Shown: positions 35,776 through 47,720, counted from the first letter of the stretch. The stretch: DNA of 64,000 bases from Inia geoffrensis (GCA_036417435.1 CM070901.1:8964001-9028000); one strand, 5' to 3'. Numbers and translations are program-made. Notes: generated by a model from the sequence alone, not told the origin.

Positions 35776-36942
35776 ATCTGGGCAGTCGAGTGCGGACTTG
35801 CACGGGGATGATTTGGGTACCTGGTGGCCTCTTCAAGGCTGGTCTCATCCAGCGTGCGCACTTGGGGCACGTGTTTGGGGTGGGGAGGCATGAAGAACCA
35901 CAGAGTGTTTAAAAGAAAACATAGCAGAGCTTGGCAGCAAATGGAAAAGGAGAGGAAGAAAGGGGAGAATAAAGTTACTCTACATGTTAAAACCTGCTGT
36001 GGGGAAATACACGTGTTACTGATTTGACTGAGGAGTCTCACTTCCTTGAGGTATAAATAGGATTCTTTCCCCCCCCAAACTACTACCAACGGTGCCCTGT
36101 TCAACCAGCCCTTCCTACTGGTGACAGGTTCCTTTACCAACGTCTCAGGCCGAGTCAGTGCCTTTTCCGTCAGTTTTGGTGTTAACAGTCTTATTTCATT
36201 TGCTCTCCAGGCCAGCTTCCTGGGCTGTGGGCAGGGCTGGTGCGGCCACCGGGGACCCTGATCTCAGAAGGACCCTGGGCTTGCAGTTGAATGCGCTGCA
36301 CTTGCCATCTTGACATTCTTAGTAATGTCGTCTCTGGATACCTACTTGTAAGTCTGATGGGACAGGGCACCCGGGGGATTTGGAGCCTCAGCCCCATGTG
36401 GAAGACCTTCTGCCACCACCCTCACCCCCTCCAGCCTCAGAGCCCTGCAGAAATACTCCCCTTCCTGCCACTAGCCAGTGATGGCTGCTGCCTGTCCCCA
36501 GGGGGCCCGGGAGGAGTCGTACAGCCCAGAGCCTCCATGTGGGGCACAGGTGCCAGGCCCCGTGGTGGGCAACACAGGCTGGGTGAGCCTCTGACCCACT
36601 CCCAACCCAGACACCAGCACTGAGGGTGCAGCACCGCTCAGTACACATGTCCCCTGGGAAGGGGAGCCTGGGGGCTGTTAGGCCTGAGTGCAACCTGTAG
36701 CCCGTTTGGGCTCCTGGAGCTCATGAGGGTCCTCACTTGGCCTGTGACGGTCCCTGTGCTTGAGGAAGAGTGACATTAAGTAGGAATAAAAAAAACTCCA
36801 TGACAGGTTGAGAGGCCATGGATGAAAGGCAAAAGCTTTGAATTTTACTACTTTTAAGGGTGATGTTTTTTGCTTTTTAAACAAGGAGCCTCACGTTTTC
36901 ATTTTGCATTGGACCCTGAAAATTATGTAGTCAGTTTGGGTT
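35776..36942. other. GC-rich unassigned sequence
   Basis: About 36180-36720 is GC-rich with overlapping open frames on both strands (36291-36623 plus, 36388-36693 minus). None shows a recognisable domain, and CpG density is modest. I cannot call a gene. A hidden exon is possible but not supported. Confidence 0.35.
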
Positions 36943-37120
36943 ATTTATTTTTTTATTGGACTCCAGTTGATTTACAATGTTGTGTTAGTTTCACGTGTAC
37001 AGCAAAGTGGTTCAGTTATAACTATACATACATCCGTTCTTTTTCAGATTCTTTTCCCATATAGGCTATTACAGAATATTGAGTAGAGTTCCCTGTGCTA
37101 TACAGTAAGTTTGTTACGTT
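36943..37120 (-). mobile_element. L1 3' end fragment
   Basis: TTTTTTATTGGACTCCAGTT, CGTGTACAGCAAAGTGGTTC and GAATATTGAGTAGAGTTCCC mark a short minus-strand L1 terminus. Confidence 0.87.
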
Positions 37121-38577
37121 TTAATCATCTTATCCTTTTACAAACTCTAATCTCGTATTCAACTGAGCATGCTCCTACTGCCTCTCCCCTGCTCCCCCCC
37201 CGCCCCCGCCCCCTGCCTGTTCCTCCAGGGTGGAGAAGGCGCAGGATGGCTCTGGGGACTTGGTGACGTGACAGTCCCATGGCAGCGATGGGAGGTTGCT
37301 GCTTGTCTTCTGTCGTTCATCGTAATTGCTGTAGCAACTTGTCTCCAGAGGCCCTCCTGATCTGCTGCTAAGGGACTCAATCCCAAGGAGCTTTGCTAAG
37401 TAACGGTGGTCTCTCCTGGGATCTGGCTACCACTGCTGCTGACTTCTAGTTGATAGCCGCACTCAGCATTCATGGGGGGAGAGCAGGACCCTGCGGACCC
37501 ACCCAGACCCCAGTCTATCCTCTGTGGCCCTGATTCGGGAACCTCAGGGCTCAGGTCATGCCGTGTATCTGGGTGGTTCTTGGCCCTTCTCTGCTCATTT
37601 TTCCCTGAGCTCTATTGGCACTGGGACCAGTTGGCCATTCTGGGGACTCAGAGGACATCCAACTGGGGAACAAAGTACCACTGTCACCATCTCTCAGTTA
37701 CACAAAAACTTCAAAACACATCTCTCTTCTTGAACTTAGACCTTAGTTTCTGAGACACAAATCAGCCCACAAAAGGGATGTTAAATGGAAGACAGTGGCC
37801 TCTCCTTACAAACACGGCGTTTCTCCCCTAATCTCCAGACAGCCCAGATCATCCTCTCTTGCCCAAGTGAGCAGAGTGAGCAGGGGGCTACTTGTAAGAA
37901 CTGAGCCCACTTTGGACTTAAATTTATTCTCTCTGCTTCCAACAGAACGCTGACTTCGCTCCAATTCCTGCGGTCATTTGTAATCCCTTAGGGCAGGAGG
38001 AGATCTTAATTACCAGAACTCACAAAGTCCTGTCATCCACATGAAGACATATCATTTCACAAGCTCGGCAATGAGTATACGTGTCAACATCATTAGTATT
38101 TACTTAGTAGTATCTGTCATGTGCCTACAGTTCAGGGAGTGTCCGTATAAGGCATTGTCCTTAGCCTCGAGGGCTTTTCAAATAAGTGGGAGAAGAAGAG
38201 ATGTCAACACAAAGCTATCAGGGACAGCGCATGATGATATATGTGAGATGCTGAAAGAACGGTCTAGGCAACAAGAATTGTGTTAAGTGCGAGAGGAGAG
38301 GTTCCGGTGGCCAGGAGGGTCTGGGAGAATGTAGAGCAAGGAGGACTTAGGACACAGTAGGGCCTTGAAGGGTGTGTAGGATTTAGAGAAGCCAAGGAAG
38401 GAGGGAATAGATAAGCAAAAGAGTGGAGTTCGGGTTGTCTGTAGTATTTGAGGAATATTCCACAATACACAGAACCTTTGTCCATCTTTCCCTGAAGAAC
38501 TCCCAGCCCCTTCCCAGGGGTAGTCTTGCCCTGGGAGCCATTCATGCTGTAGGTGACCATCGGGGACACAGTGATGG
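37121..38577. other. Unassigned sequence with an old repeat
   Basis: No gene recognised. About 38200-38430 (GTAGGGCCTTGAAGGGTGTG and neighbours) matches the unnamed ancient repeat theme also seen at 10755-11510. A short C-rich run lies at about 37190-37212. Confidence 0.4.
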
Positions 38578-38592
38578 GTGTTGCTCATTTTA

Positions 38593-38965
38593 TTTTAATT
38601 TTAATTAATTAATTAACTTATATAAATTTATTTATTAGTTTTGGTTGCGTTGGGTCTTCGACGCTGCACGCTGGCTTTCTCTAGTTGTGGTGAGCGGGGG
38701 CTACTCTTTGTTGCGGTGCGCGGGCTTCTCATTGCGGTGGCTTCTCTTGTTGCAGAGCATGGGCTGTAGGTGCTGGGGCTTCAGTAGTTGTGGCACGTGG
38801 GCTCAGTAGTTGTGGCTCACGGGCTCTAGAGCGCAGGCTCAGCAGTTGTGGCGCACGGGCTCAGCTGCTCTGCAGCACGTGGGATCTTCCCAGACTAGGG
38901 CTCGAACCCATGTCCCCTGCATTGGCAGGTGGATTCTTAACCACTGTGCCAGCAGGGAAGCCCGA
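38593..38965 (-). repeat. CHR-type SINE, long form, perfect TSD
   Basis: Minus-strand long CHR SINE with an extended AT-rich tail (ATTAATTAATTAACTTATAT). Flanked by the exact 15-bp repeat GTGTTGCTCATTTTA at 38578-38592 and 38966-38980. Confidence 0.96.
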
Positions 38966-38980
38966 GTGTTGCTCATTTTA

Positions 38981-41493
38981 GGCTGCTACCCTGATGGGGT
39001 TTCTGCCAAACCCTGCAGCCCGGCCTTTGGCATTCAACACCAGGGCCTCCACGTGAGCAAGACAGAAGGAAGATCTGTCTTCACCAGCAGCAGGTAGCTA
39101 GGGGGCCAGCCACAGCCCTCCACAGGCATGGAGACGTTCAGGTGGACAGATGCAAAGATAAACACTGGTTCTCAGATACAGTGAGATCCGGATACAGTGC
39201 CAGCCAGCCTGGAGAGTTCTATGGAAGCCCTACCATGGGAGCCCTGGGTCCCTGCTGATCATCTACTACAGGAGGCCAGGAACTTGTTCAGGAAATAAAG
39301 TCACTTTTCCTCAAGCCAGATTATCTGCCTTAGGACAGGCTCCCTAGAAGCAGAGCTTGAGGCAGGGATGGGGTTCCCGTGATCTGTGGAGGGTCAGCCC
39401 CTTGGGAGAAAGCTGTCAGAGACTGAGGGAAGGAGGGTCGAGGAGGGATGGAACTGGGAAGGATGTGATCGAAGGTAAAGTCTGGCGCCGGCCCCATGGT
39501 AGGGGGGCAGCGGGGGTGTGCTGTGGGGATGGTGGGACTGGGCTCTGAAAAGTGGTCCTTCCTTGAGATCAGGGGCTATGTTTCTGTAGCCTGGATCAGA
39601 CGGGGGCTGCGGGCTCTGGTGGGAGGAGAGAAGAGACTTAACTCCTAGGTTGGCTCTGGCCAGGAGGGAGCTTGGAGAAGCGGAGAGTAGGCATGAACTG
39701 CTGGCAGCCGACATTCCTAGCAGCCGGGTAATGGGTGTAGACGCCCAGGAAAGTCCATCTGGGCAGAACTAGACAAGTGCCCCACAGCGTTTACCACAAT
39801 ATCAGGACAGGGACTTATTATTGTTAAGTAGTTCAGTGTCACTCTTCACCCTACCTGCCTCCCTGGACCCAGATAGGGCCCCAAACCCACCTGCACAAGA
39901 AATCAGGGCCCATCACAAAGCTTTTACTTGGTAGCAGCACAGAGAAGTGGCCAAAGCCTTGACGCTGTGTTTCTCTTCCTTTCCGTCAGGTGATGGCTCT
40001 CCTAGGTAGGGCAGGAGGTCCCGGTGCCATTCTCTGTAAACCAAGCAAGGCAGTTGCGGTCAGTACAAAACAGCCCTGGGGGCAGGAATTGAGAAAGGTG
40101 TGTGTAGGTTTCCTCTTTTCCAGTTACTCAAGGAAGTAACTTTGGCTTTGAAGTTGCAACGTCTATGATGTACGGCATTTGGAGAATAGATTCATGCTGA
40201 ATCACTTTTATAGCATCAGAACAGCGTGCTTCCTCATTAAGTGGAAAAACAAACCGGAGAGAGGAGACTTAACTCCTAGGCCTGGCTCTAGATTTTAGTC
40301 TCCCAGATTTTCTTACTGTAATGGAACCATGAAGCTTTTAAGTGTAAAAAGAAATGGAATGGTGCAGTTTTAAATTCTTATCAGTTCTGATGGGAAATGG
40401 TGGCTTTTGTAGAGTGGGTGGAAGTGAAATGGGGAAGGAGTATGACAGGAATGAATTTGTCCAGATAAAGAAAAAAGAATAACAGTCTCATGTTAAAACA
40501 AGTTTTCAACAAAACATTTGGCTCAGAATTTACTTAAATTTCTGATGTAGTTCATTTTTAGAATTTTACACACACAGATTTATGAAATGGGGATCATAGC
40601 GTACAGTTTGTAACCTGTGTTTAAATTAATAATGAATATTATAAGTTATACAAATATATCTTTTGAAACACATTTTTAAATGGATAGCCTTCCATTTTAT
40701 GAATGTGTCATAATGTGTTTAATTGATCTTCTGTTGAACATTTAATTTATTTCTGGGGCAGTGACATTTTGATTTTAATTATGCACAGTGCCAAAACAGT
40801 ATCACAAATAAATAGGCTGGATTCATACTGTTTGGTCACAGGATTTCCTTTGTCATGGAATAAAATTTGTAAAAGTACTTCTGCATTTCAGAACAAATTT
40901 ACTAAGTGGTTATCTTCTTGATGAAATGCCTCATGTGATGGAGACCAGTGCTATTTAGAAGCACAATTTTATTTAAAAATTATCCAACAAATACGTACTT
41001 CCACAAGCAGAATTTTCCATACTTCTGAGGTAAAGGGGAAATTGGTATAATCCTTACTGCCACAGTAAAATTAAAGTCATGCCGCAATAAAATCCTTATA
41101 CTGAGCAGTTAGTGACTCCTGGGGAATGATTTTTAATTAGAAAAAAACCAACAAATGACATTGAATCGCTAGCTTATTTTGGCATGTCATTCATTACCAA
41201 GGAAATATGAGAAAGACCACTCGGTTTGAAAGTCAAAAACAAACCACACCATTGCTCAAGTCCTCTGGTGCTTGAGGGCCTAAGATGTGTCCCAGCTGTG
41301 GTGTTCCAGTTGCGGTGTCTTGTAAGTAAGTTCTTGCCTATTAATTGAGTAGGGGGCCACTGCACAATCTTTATGGTCCCTTTTGTTCTAAGAACAGAAA
41401 TTCTAAGAATAGAAAGATGCAGAAATTCACACAGAGTTAGGCCCAGAGCCAGCGATATTGCATTCTTATGAGTCTGAGCTCTGCAGAACACCA
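38981..41493. other. Unassigned sequence
   Basis: No gene recognised. About 39335-39770 is GC-rich and resembles a decayed interspersed repeat. A near-duplicate 17-mer links 39633 and 40264. About 40500-40800 is AT-rich, possibly an old repeat of unnamed family. The minus frame at 41174-41551 reads into the adjacent microsatellite and is not a gene. Confidence 0.4.
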
Positions 41494-41514
41494 CCACACA
41501 CACACACGCGCGCG

Positions 41515-41553
<39 letters not shown>

Positions 41554-41560
41554 ACGTACA
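41494..41560. repeat. CA/CG alternating microsatellite
   Basis: (CA)n, then (CG)n of about 14-16 bases, then (CA)n, then GTACGTACA. The tract alternates purine and pyrimidine almost without interruption for more than 60 bp, with a pure CG core, and so favours left-handed Z-DNA. Confidence 0.97.
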
Positions 41561-41975
41561 GTTCCTTTAAAACAAAACATAAGAGACTTTGATTCCAAAG
41601 TCACCTACACCATTAACTAGCTGTCTTAGAGTTCACCTTTGTGTGTCCATTTTTGCATCTATAAAGTAAGGGGTTAAACTAGAACAGATGGAGAGCCACA
41701 GACCTTTAGTGCTGGAAGGTACTGTCAACCTTTAAAACCGAAAGGGAAGTGGTTTAGTCAGCAACATGGAGGCTATTTGGGCATAGTAGAGGAATTGCAA
41801 TTTGGGACATGCAAACTGTGGCAAACCATGGGCAAGTCCAGAGAACAAAGGTGAGCAGCGTTTTTTGTTTTTATCAGCACAATCACCCGTTTGTTTTTAT
41901 TAATGTTTCTCACACCTCATTTATAGAGGAAAGGAGGAAGCTGGGGGTGGTGTTTAGAAGAGAGGAGAGTTCGGG

Positions 41976-42025
41976 GTTGCAGTGGCTTCTCATTGGCTGA
42001 GTTGCAGCGAATTCTCATTGGCTGG
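41976..42025 (+). repeat. Imperfect 25-bp tandem pair with ATTGG boxes
   Basis: Unit 1 (41976-42000) and unit 2 (42001-42025) share GTTGCAG and TTCTCATTGGCTG and match at 20 of 25 positions. Each carries ATTGG, an inverted CCAAT box, 25 bp apart. Two such boxes could bind NF-Y, but no promoter context is visible. Confidence 0.9.
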
Positions 42026-43385
42026 GTCGTCACTGGGTGAGGAGAAAATCTTTCTTTCTGCCAGAGTAGTACCTGCCTGAGCGCCTCCCTCTTTAGGGTT
42101 TCCTGACTCCGTTTTGAATGAGGTTTCCGTGCAATCCTTTCTTTTTCCAAATAGGAAATCGAATGCTAGACGGGGTCAGGGGATACAGAGAGTAGGGGTT
42201 ACAGCTCAAGTTTATACCCACATCGTTTAATACGCACATCCAGTGTGCTCTCACATGATTACCAATCTCACAGCTATTTTGCTCTAAAATTTATGAATTC
42301 GTTATTATCCAAATGAGAGTTTATACTAAGAGTGAACATGATGACTAGGATCCTATAAATTTGTCATGTTTTGGGCAGGGGGACTGTTGCTCAAAATTGG
42401 CAGTCAGCTAACAAGCTTTGAGTGCCCTTTGAACAGAGGTTGATTTGCTCTTCATCCAGAGAGAATATATTTAAACCATCATCTATCTTTCTTGAGTCCG
42501 TATCTGCCCGTTCTCAGACTCAGCCCTGTGGCTAAAAGCATGGCCAAAAATAGTACCACAGAAAAAACAGATACAAACAAGTAGTAACTTGGAGGGGGAG
42601 TGGGTAAAGCAAACGACCACGGAGCAGACTGTGCTATTTATTAGAGTCAACTCTTAAAATAGGGACAGGCATAATCTTGTGGACAGAATCTTATTTTGAA
42701 ATAAAGTACTTTCTATTCAAATATCAGCTGGCCTTGGGGCTAATGTTAATGCAGCTTTGCAACCAGTTACTTTGTAGATGACACAGTGTATCGGCAGATT
42801 GGCCTGCAGCTGTGACCCTGGTGAGGCTGACACTTGCTCCTTCTCTGGGAGGTAAGGAAGGCTTCAAGGGAGTCAACTTGCAGACAGTGGTACAGCCTTC
42901 CTCAGAGGCTGCCAGGTGGGAGGTGGAGAGGGTTCTCTGATCCCAATCATTTTCTCTGACGTAGATGTTGTTGGGTGCATGAGGTGTTATTAGCAACTAG
43001 AGTCAACAGGACAACATAGGGGTGGGGATGTAAGAAATACATAGCAAGCAGAGAACCAAAAGTCGCTGGGTCATGTAGAAATGCACTCCCGGTTCGGCCC
43101 CTGGCCAGGGGGTGGAGCTTCCTTCTCTGCTTGTTTCTTCATCACTGACGTAGGCATTGCTAACTGTTCTTGAACGTGTTTATTCAAGGAGTGAGAAAGT
43201 CGAATTACCCTACACCCCGAGTACTGATTACGGTTGAGTGTGAATTTTCCTCCAACCCACTTAAGGATGGGAAAGGTTAGTTGAGCAGACGATCACACTA
43301 GCTACCAAAACCTTCCCAGAGGAAATGGACCACCCCTTAGTTCTCTATATCATGATGCTATGGCCACATGCCAGAGAGGAGGGAT
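42026..43385. other. Unassigned sequence
   Basis: No gene, RNA gene or named repeat recognised. Confidence 0.4.
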
Positions 43386-43588
43386 CAGTAAACTTTCTCT
43401 GTGAAGAGCTAGTTAGGAAGTATTTTCAGCTTTGCAAGCCACACAGTCTTGGTTGAAACTGTACAACTCTGCTTTGTAGGCTGAGTGCAGCCATAGACCA
43501 CGAATAAATGAATGAGTGTGTCTGTGTTTCAACAATATTTAATTTACAAAAAGAGGGGCAGGATGAATTTATAGTTTGCCAACCTCTG
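43386..43588 (-). mobile_element. hAT-type nonautonomous DNA element
   Basis: Left end CAGTAAACTTTCTCTGTG and right end AGTTTGCCAACCTCTG form the imperfect inverted ends of the old hAT MITE that begins CAGGGGTCGGCAAACT in consensus. The interior GCAGCCATAGACCACGAATA and TATTTAATTTACAAAAAGAG also fit. Confidence 0.8.
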
Positions 43589-43764
43589 CCAGAGAACGTA
43601 GACCTATCTTATATCTGTTATAGATGTGGGTGGTGCTATTTTCTGCTAGTTATTCGTTTAGAAATCTTTGTGTTTTATCTTTGATTTCTTCTTCTCCTTT
43701 ATTTTCCACATTTACTCATTAATCAGTGTAATTGATTCTCCCTTCTCAGTAGCTTTTCTGTCAT

Positions 43765-44010
43765 CTCCTCCAAGGCCTTTTTTGACCAACTTATCTAAAG
43801 CAGGTTCAACCCATCTGTTTCCCATCTCAGTGCACTGTGTATTATTTCCATCACAGCTCTGGCTACAGCATGAAATTATCTCATTTATTTGCTTACTTGC
43901 TTTATTATTTGTCTCCCACACTGGAATATTCTTGAGGGCAGGTTCTTTGTCTCTCTTCTTTACTGCCTGGCACAAGGCAGGTGCTTAGTAAATACTTGTT
44001 AAAGAGAAAG
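43765..44010 (+). mobile_element. L2 3' end
   Basis: CAAGGCCTTTTTTGACCAAC, TGGAATATTCTTGAGGGCAG, ACTGCCTGGCACAAGGCAGG and TTAGTAAATACTTGTTAAAG follow the L2 3' order. Confidence 0.8.
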
Positions 44011-44016
44011 GACCCA

Positions 44017-44217
44017 GGGACTTCACTGGGGCTGAGTGGTTAATACTTCACCTTCCAATGCTGGGGGTGTGGGTTTGACCCCTGGTTGGAGAGCTAAGAT
44101 GCCGACATGCCTTGGGGCCAAAAAACTGAAACATAAAACAGAAGCAATATTGTAACAAATTCAATAAAGACATTAAAAAAATGGTCTACATCCAAAAAAA
44201 AATTCTTTAAAAAAAAT
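44017..44217 (+). repeat. CHR-type tRNA-Glu SINE, older variant, with TSD
   Basis: GGGACTTCACTGGGGCTGAG head, GACCCCTGGTTGGAGAGCTA and a tail with AAACAGAAGCAATATTGTAA and an A-rich stretch. Flanks AGAGAAAGGACCCA (44003-44016) and AGAGAAGGGACCCA (44218-44231) match at 13 of 14 positions. Same variant as 29160-29337. Confidence 0.9.
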
Positions 44218-44382
44218 AGAGAAGGGACCCAGAAAAAGTCCCCTAGCCTCTAATTTCTCACATTCTGCGTTTCATCTTTCATGTGAAACCTAGAGCTATG
44301 ACATCAGTCAAGGCCCAATAGGAAAAAGCTAACATGCTTAAAATAGAATAAATAAAGAGGGGATTAATACAGGGGCTGTGAA

Positions 44383-45068
44383 GCCACTATGGAGAACAGT
44401 ATGGAGGTTCCTTAAAAAACTAAAAATAGAACTACCATATGACCCAGCAATCCCACTCCTGGGCATATATCTGGAGAAAACCATAATTCGAAAAGATACT
44501 TGCACCCCAGTGTTCATCGCAGCACTATTTACAACAGCCAAGACATGGAAGCAACCTAAATGTCCATCGATAGAGGAGTGGATAAAGAAGATGTGGTACA
44601 TGTATACAATGGAATATTACTCAGCCATTAAAAAGAATGAAATAATGCCATTTGCAGCAACATGGATGGACCTAGAGATTGTCATACTGAGTGAAGTAAG
44701 TCAGACAGAGAAAGACAAATACCATATGATATCACTTATATGTGGATTCTTAAAAAAGGGTGCAAATGAACTTATCTACAAAATGGAAATAAAGTCACAG
44801 ATGTAGAAAACAAACTTATGGTTACCGGGTTGGGGGGGATAAATTGGGAGATTGGGATTGACATATACATACTACTCTATATAAAATAGATAACTAATAA
44901 GGACCTACTGTATATCACAGAGAACTCTACTCAATACTCTGTAATGGCCTATATGGGAAAATAATCTAAAAAAAGAGTGGATGTATGTATATATATAACT
45001 GATTCACTTTGCTGTACACCTGATACTAACACAGCATTGAACATCAACTATGCTCCAATAAAAATTAA
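44383..45068 (+). mobile_element. L1 3' end with perfect 12-bp TSD
   Basis: 5'-truncated L1. ORF2 C-terminal sequence ([20 protein letters not shown] reading, open to 44806) is followed by the 3' UTR and the end CTCCAATAAAAATTAA. The exact repeat AGGGGCTGTGAA lies at 44371-44382 and 45069-45080. The open frame is a remnant of ORF2, not a gene. Confidence 0.95.
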
Positions 45069-45208
45069 AGGGGCTGTGAATAAAAGTGTGTGCACGTGAC
45101 AGAAACAAAAAGGAATAGTGGGGCTGTTAACCATCCATAGGTCTGAGATCGCAAGTCAAGGAGTTGTAACAAAAGCCTGAAATGAGAGGGTTCTAGGGAA
45201 AGACCCAC

Positions 45209-45541
45209 CATCTCAGTCAGCTTGGGCTGCCGTAACAGAATACCAGTGACTGACTCAAGCAAGAGAAGTTTTTTTCTCACAGTTTGGAGGCTGGGAAGTC
45301 TTAAGATTAAGGTGCCAGGCACTCAGGTCTCTGGTAAAAGCTCTCTCCTGGTTTGCAGATGGCTGCCTTCCTGCTGTGTCCTCATGCAGTGGAGACAGAG
45401 TAAGCCTTCCCGTATCTCTTCTACAAGAATGCAAATCCCACCCTCCTTTAACCTTAATTTCTTCCTTATTCCAAATACAGTTGCATTGGGGGTTAGAGCT
45501 TCAACACACGAATTTGTGGGAAAACGATTGAGGCCATAACA
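45209..45541 (-). repeat. MaLR-type (MLT1-like) LTR
   Basis: Minus-strand LTR: GTCAGCTTGGGCTGCCGTAA, TTTTTCTCACAGTTTGGAGG, CTGTGTCCTCATGCAGTGGA, and GAGGCCATAACA at the right. Old solo LTR without internal sequence. Confidence 0.82.
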
Positions 45542-46117
45542 CCCCCGCATGACCAGACCTGTCCCCTTTGGTCATGCAAGGCAGCCAGCCAGAGACAATG
45601 CCCAGGATGGGAGCAGAGGAAGAAACACCCTCACCTCATTCTCATCCCTTCATCAGCTCTGCTCGGACTGTGAGAACCCAACCACGGCCCAGCAGGTGAG
45701 GGAGACAACTCATAAAATTTATAGTTAAAAGTCCTGGATTTGGAGTCGTACACAAGACCTCTGGTGCCCTCATCCCTTTGGCCTCTTGGCATCCACTCAT
45801 GTTTGTGAAAAAAGTTAGTGTCCCTGTCGGAGAGGACGCATGAAGTCCCATCAGTTACTGAATCATCAAGGGATGATTTGGCTGAATTGTCAGTCAGTCA
45901 TGCCCGTGTCTGGAACTACAACATTAGCAATCACTGGGGTTTTCCATGCAAGGCAGCATAGGAAAAAAGGAAAAAAAAATCAAGTGACACAAACTGCAGC
46001 TGATCCAGTCCCCACATCTGTAACTGGACTTAGCAGAGTTTGGTAATTAGTGCTTCTTTCCTCTACCACACATTCATCTTATTTGAGGGTCTGTCTCTTG
46101 GAGTCATTTTTGTACTA
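45542..46117. other. Unassigned sequence
   Basis: No gene or repeat recognised. Confidence 0.4.
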
Positions 46118-46512
46118 CAGGTTTCCCCTGCTATCTGAAAGTAGAGCATTCCTGTGAAATCTTTCGTAAACCAAAATGGCATAAAGCAAAGAAGAAGCAA
46201 TCACCTTAAGACGTATCTTGCTAATGGATGCACAAAATAAATGGAGTTGAAGCACAGATGCTCACAGACACAGTTCAGAGCTGTGGCCGCTTGACGCTGA
46301 GAAACAGTGTGGTTCCCAGGGAAGGAGTTTGATGGTGCCGCTGTTGCTACCTGCAAAACAAATAATGAATGCTGAAAAAAAATCGCCTTTTTTTGTAAAG
46401 GTGAAAATCCTCTCTGGATTTCTTTCGGTTAGCAAAAGCAGACACTAATGTAGGTCTTTTGAAAAAGCAAAGTGGCATAAAGCAAACTTTCAAAAAAAAC
46501 AGGGGATACCTG
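46118..46512. mobile_element. Second Tigger-like MITE family
   Basis: Ends CAGGTTTCCCCTGCTATCTG and the complement AACAGGGGATACCTG form inverted repeats, flanked by TA at 46116-46117 and 46513-46514. Both arms carry related GCATAAAGCAAA segments, and the interior lacks a transposase frame. The ends differ from those at 21611 and 25678, so this is a separate family. Confidence 0.85.
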
Positions 46513-46529
46513 TACTGTATTCATATATG

Positions 46530-47110
46530 CAGCAGGAACCACATGGCCACTCAGATTGATACGGAACAAGGTTCTCTGCCTTCCCCAATCAACAGAAATT
46601 GAGGAGAGGTCAGACCAGAAATTCAGGCAAGGCCTTACTGGGGCTCCTGCTGCAGCAGTGGGGAGCTAAAACAAGTAACAGATTCCCTTGCTCACTCGCT
46701 CCCTGAGGTGGGGGGCAGCTGGTTCCTTATGTGGGGTGAGGGTAGGTGGGGGTTTGTCCACGGTTCGGGCAGGAGGGGTGGCTTGGGTGTTTTGCCCACC
46801 CCTTTGGTGGTGTTGAGTGCAGGGGGCATGCACAGGACCCTGCTTTTGCTCCCAGCTCTTCAGAAGTGGCAGTTGGGGGTATTTTGGGTCTTTTTGTGTC
46901 TTTTGTCCAGAATTTGTCCCAACTGCACATGCATGCCATTATTTTTAGTCCCTTATAGTTTCTTTGTACTTCGTTGCTTGAGGAGATGTTTGTGCAGGTG
47001 CCAGCATGGCAGCACTGCGGCAAAGGGTCCTAGGTCCCAGCCTGTCTCATAACTGCTCAGGCTCCCAACTGGTCCAAACCACACAGAAGCCAGAAACCAA
47101 GAAAGTGTGT
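46530..47110 (-). repeat. Possible ERV LTR (tentative)
   Basis: GC-rich block with TCAGGCAAGGCCTTACTGGG and CTGCAGCAGTGGGGAGCTAA, typical of LTR 3' regions read in reverse, then a G-rich segment (46700-46850). Borders and target-site duplication are not found, so this is only a suggestion. Confidence 0.3.
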
Positions 47111-47269
47111 TGATGTGGTCCAGCCAGAGTGGCCTCTGGGGGCAGAGAACTAGGTTGAGAAAGGTGAGAGAGGGTCTTGAAGGGCAAACAGAAGATCTGG
47201 TGTATCATTACACTCCTGAAACACAAGTCAAATGATTCTTAAAACAAAGTCTCACCTCTGATGGCTTTT

Positions 47270-47570
47270 TATTGCCACAAAATAAAAGCCAAAGGATTTA
47301 ACATGATACCGAAATCCTCCCACAATCTCTCCTTATCACAGCTTTCCTGCTTTGACTTTCATCTCTTTCACAATCCATGTTGCTGTTTGTACCACGCACT
47401 TTGTATTTTTGTTCTCCTTTGTAACTCACACCAGGAGGCAATTCTTCCTTGTCTGATCTTAAAACTCAGTTGAAAATTCTGTCCTTCTGAAGCTGTATAT
47501 TATAGTTCCTTCTTCTCTTCTCCCTCTATAGTTATTCCAGTTGTATTATCCTTCTCCTTAATGGAGCCCC
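47270..47570 (+). mobile_element. L2 3' region
   Basis: AAAATAAAAGCCAAAGGATT, GAAATCCTCCCACAATCTCT and TAACTCACACCAGGAGGCAA follow the order of the L2 3' portion, strongly diverged. Confidence 0.6.
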
Positions 47571-47574
47571 TACT

Positions 47575-47720
47575 GTATTTATGGATTGTGTTAGGGGCAT
47601 TGACTATATCATTAATTCTTATAGGAATCCAGCAACATGGCTATTCGGATTCCTTATTACAAATATAGAATCCGAGTGCCGGAGTGATCTAGCTGTGACC
47701 ATCTTACCCACTGAGGATAG
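47575..47720 (-). repeat. MIR-like
   Basis: Minus-strand MIR-like order: TATATCATTAATTCTTATAG, TTATTACAAATATAGAATCC and GATCTAGCTGTGACCATC. Confidence 0.5.

Noticed and set aside
35646..36140. 164-codon minus-strand frame
   Set aside because: It runs through a MIR-like block and unassigned DNA without any domain; the length is compatible with chance.
36291..36693. GC-rich frames as exons or a CpG-island promoter
   Set aside because: Frames overlap on both strands, CpG density is modest, and no splice-bounded conserved peptide is recognisable.
41174..41551. 125-codon minus-strand frame
   Set aside because: Its start reads through the CA/CG microsatellite as a VC repeat, and the rest has no motif.
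44378..44806. 142-codon plus-strand frame as a novel protein
   Set aside because: It is the C-terminal part of L1 ORF2 inside a truncated L1 with its own target-site duplication.
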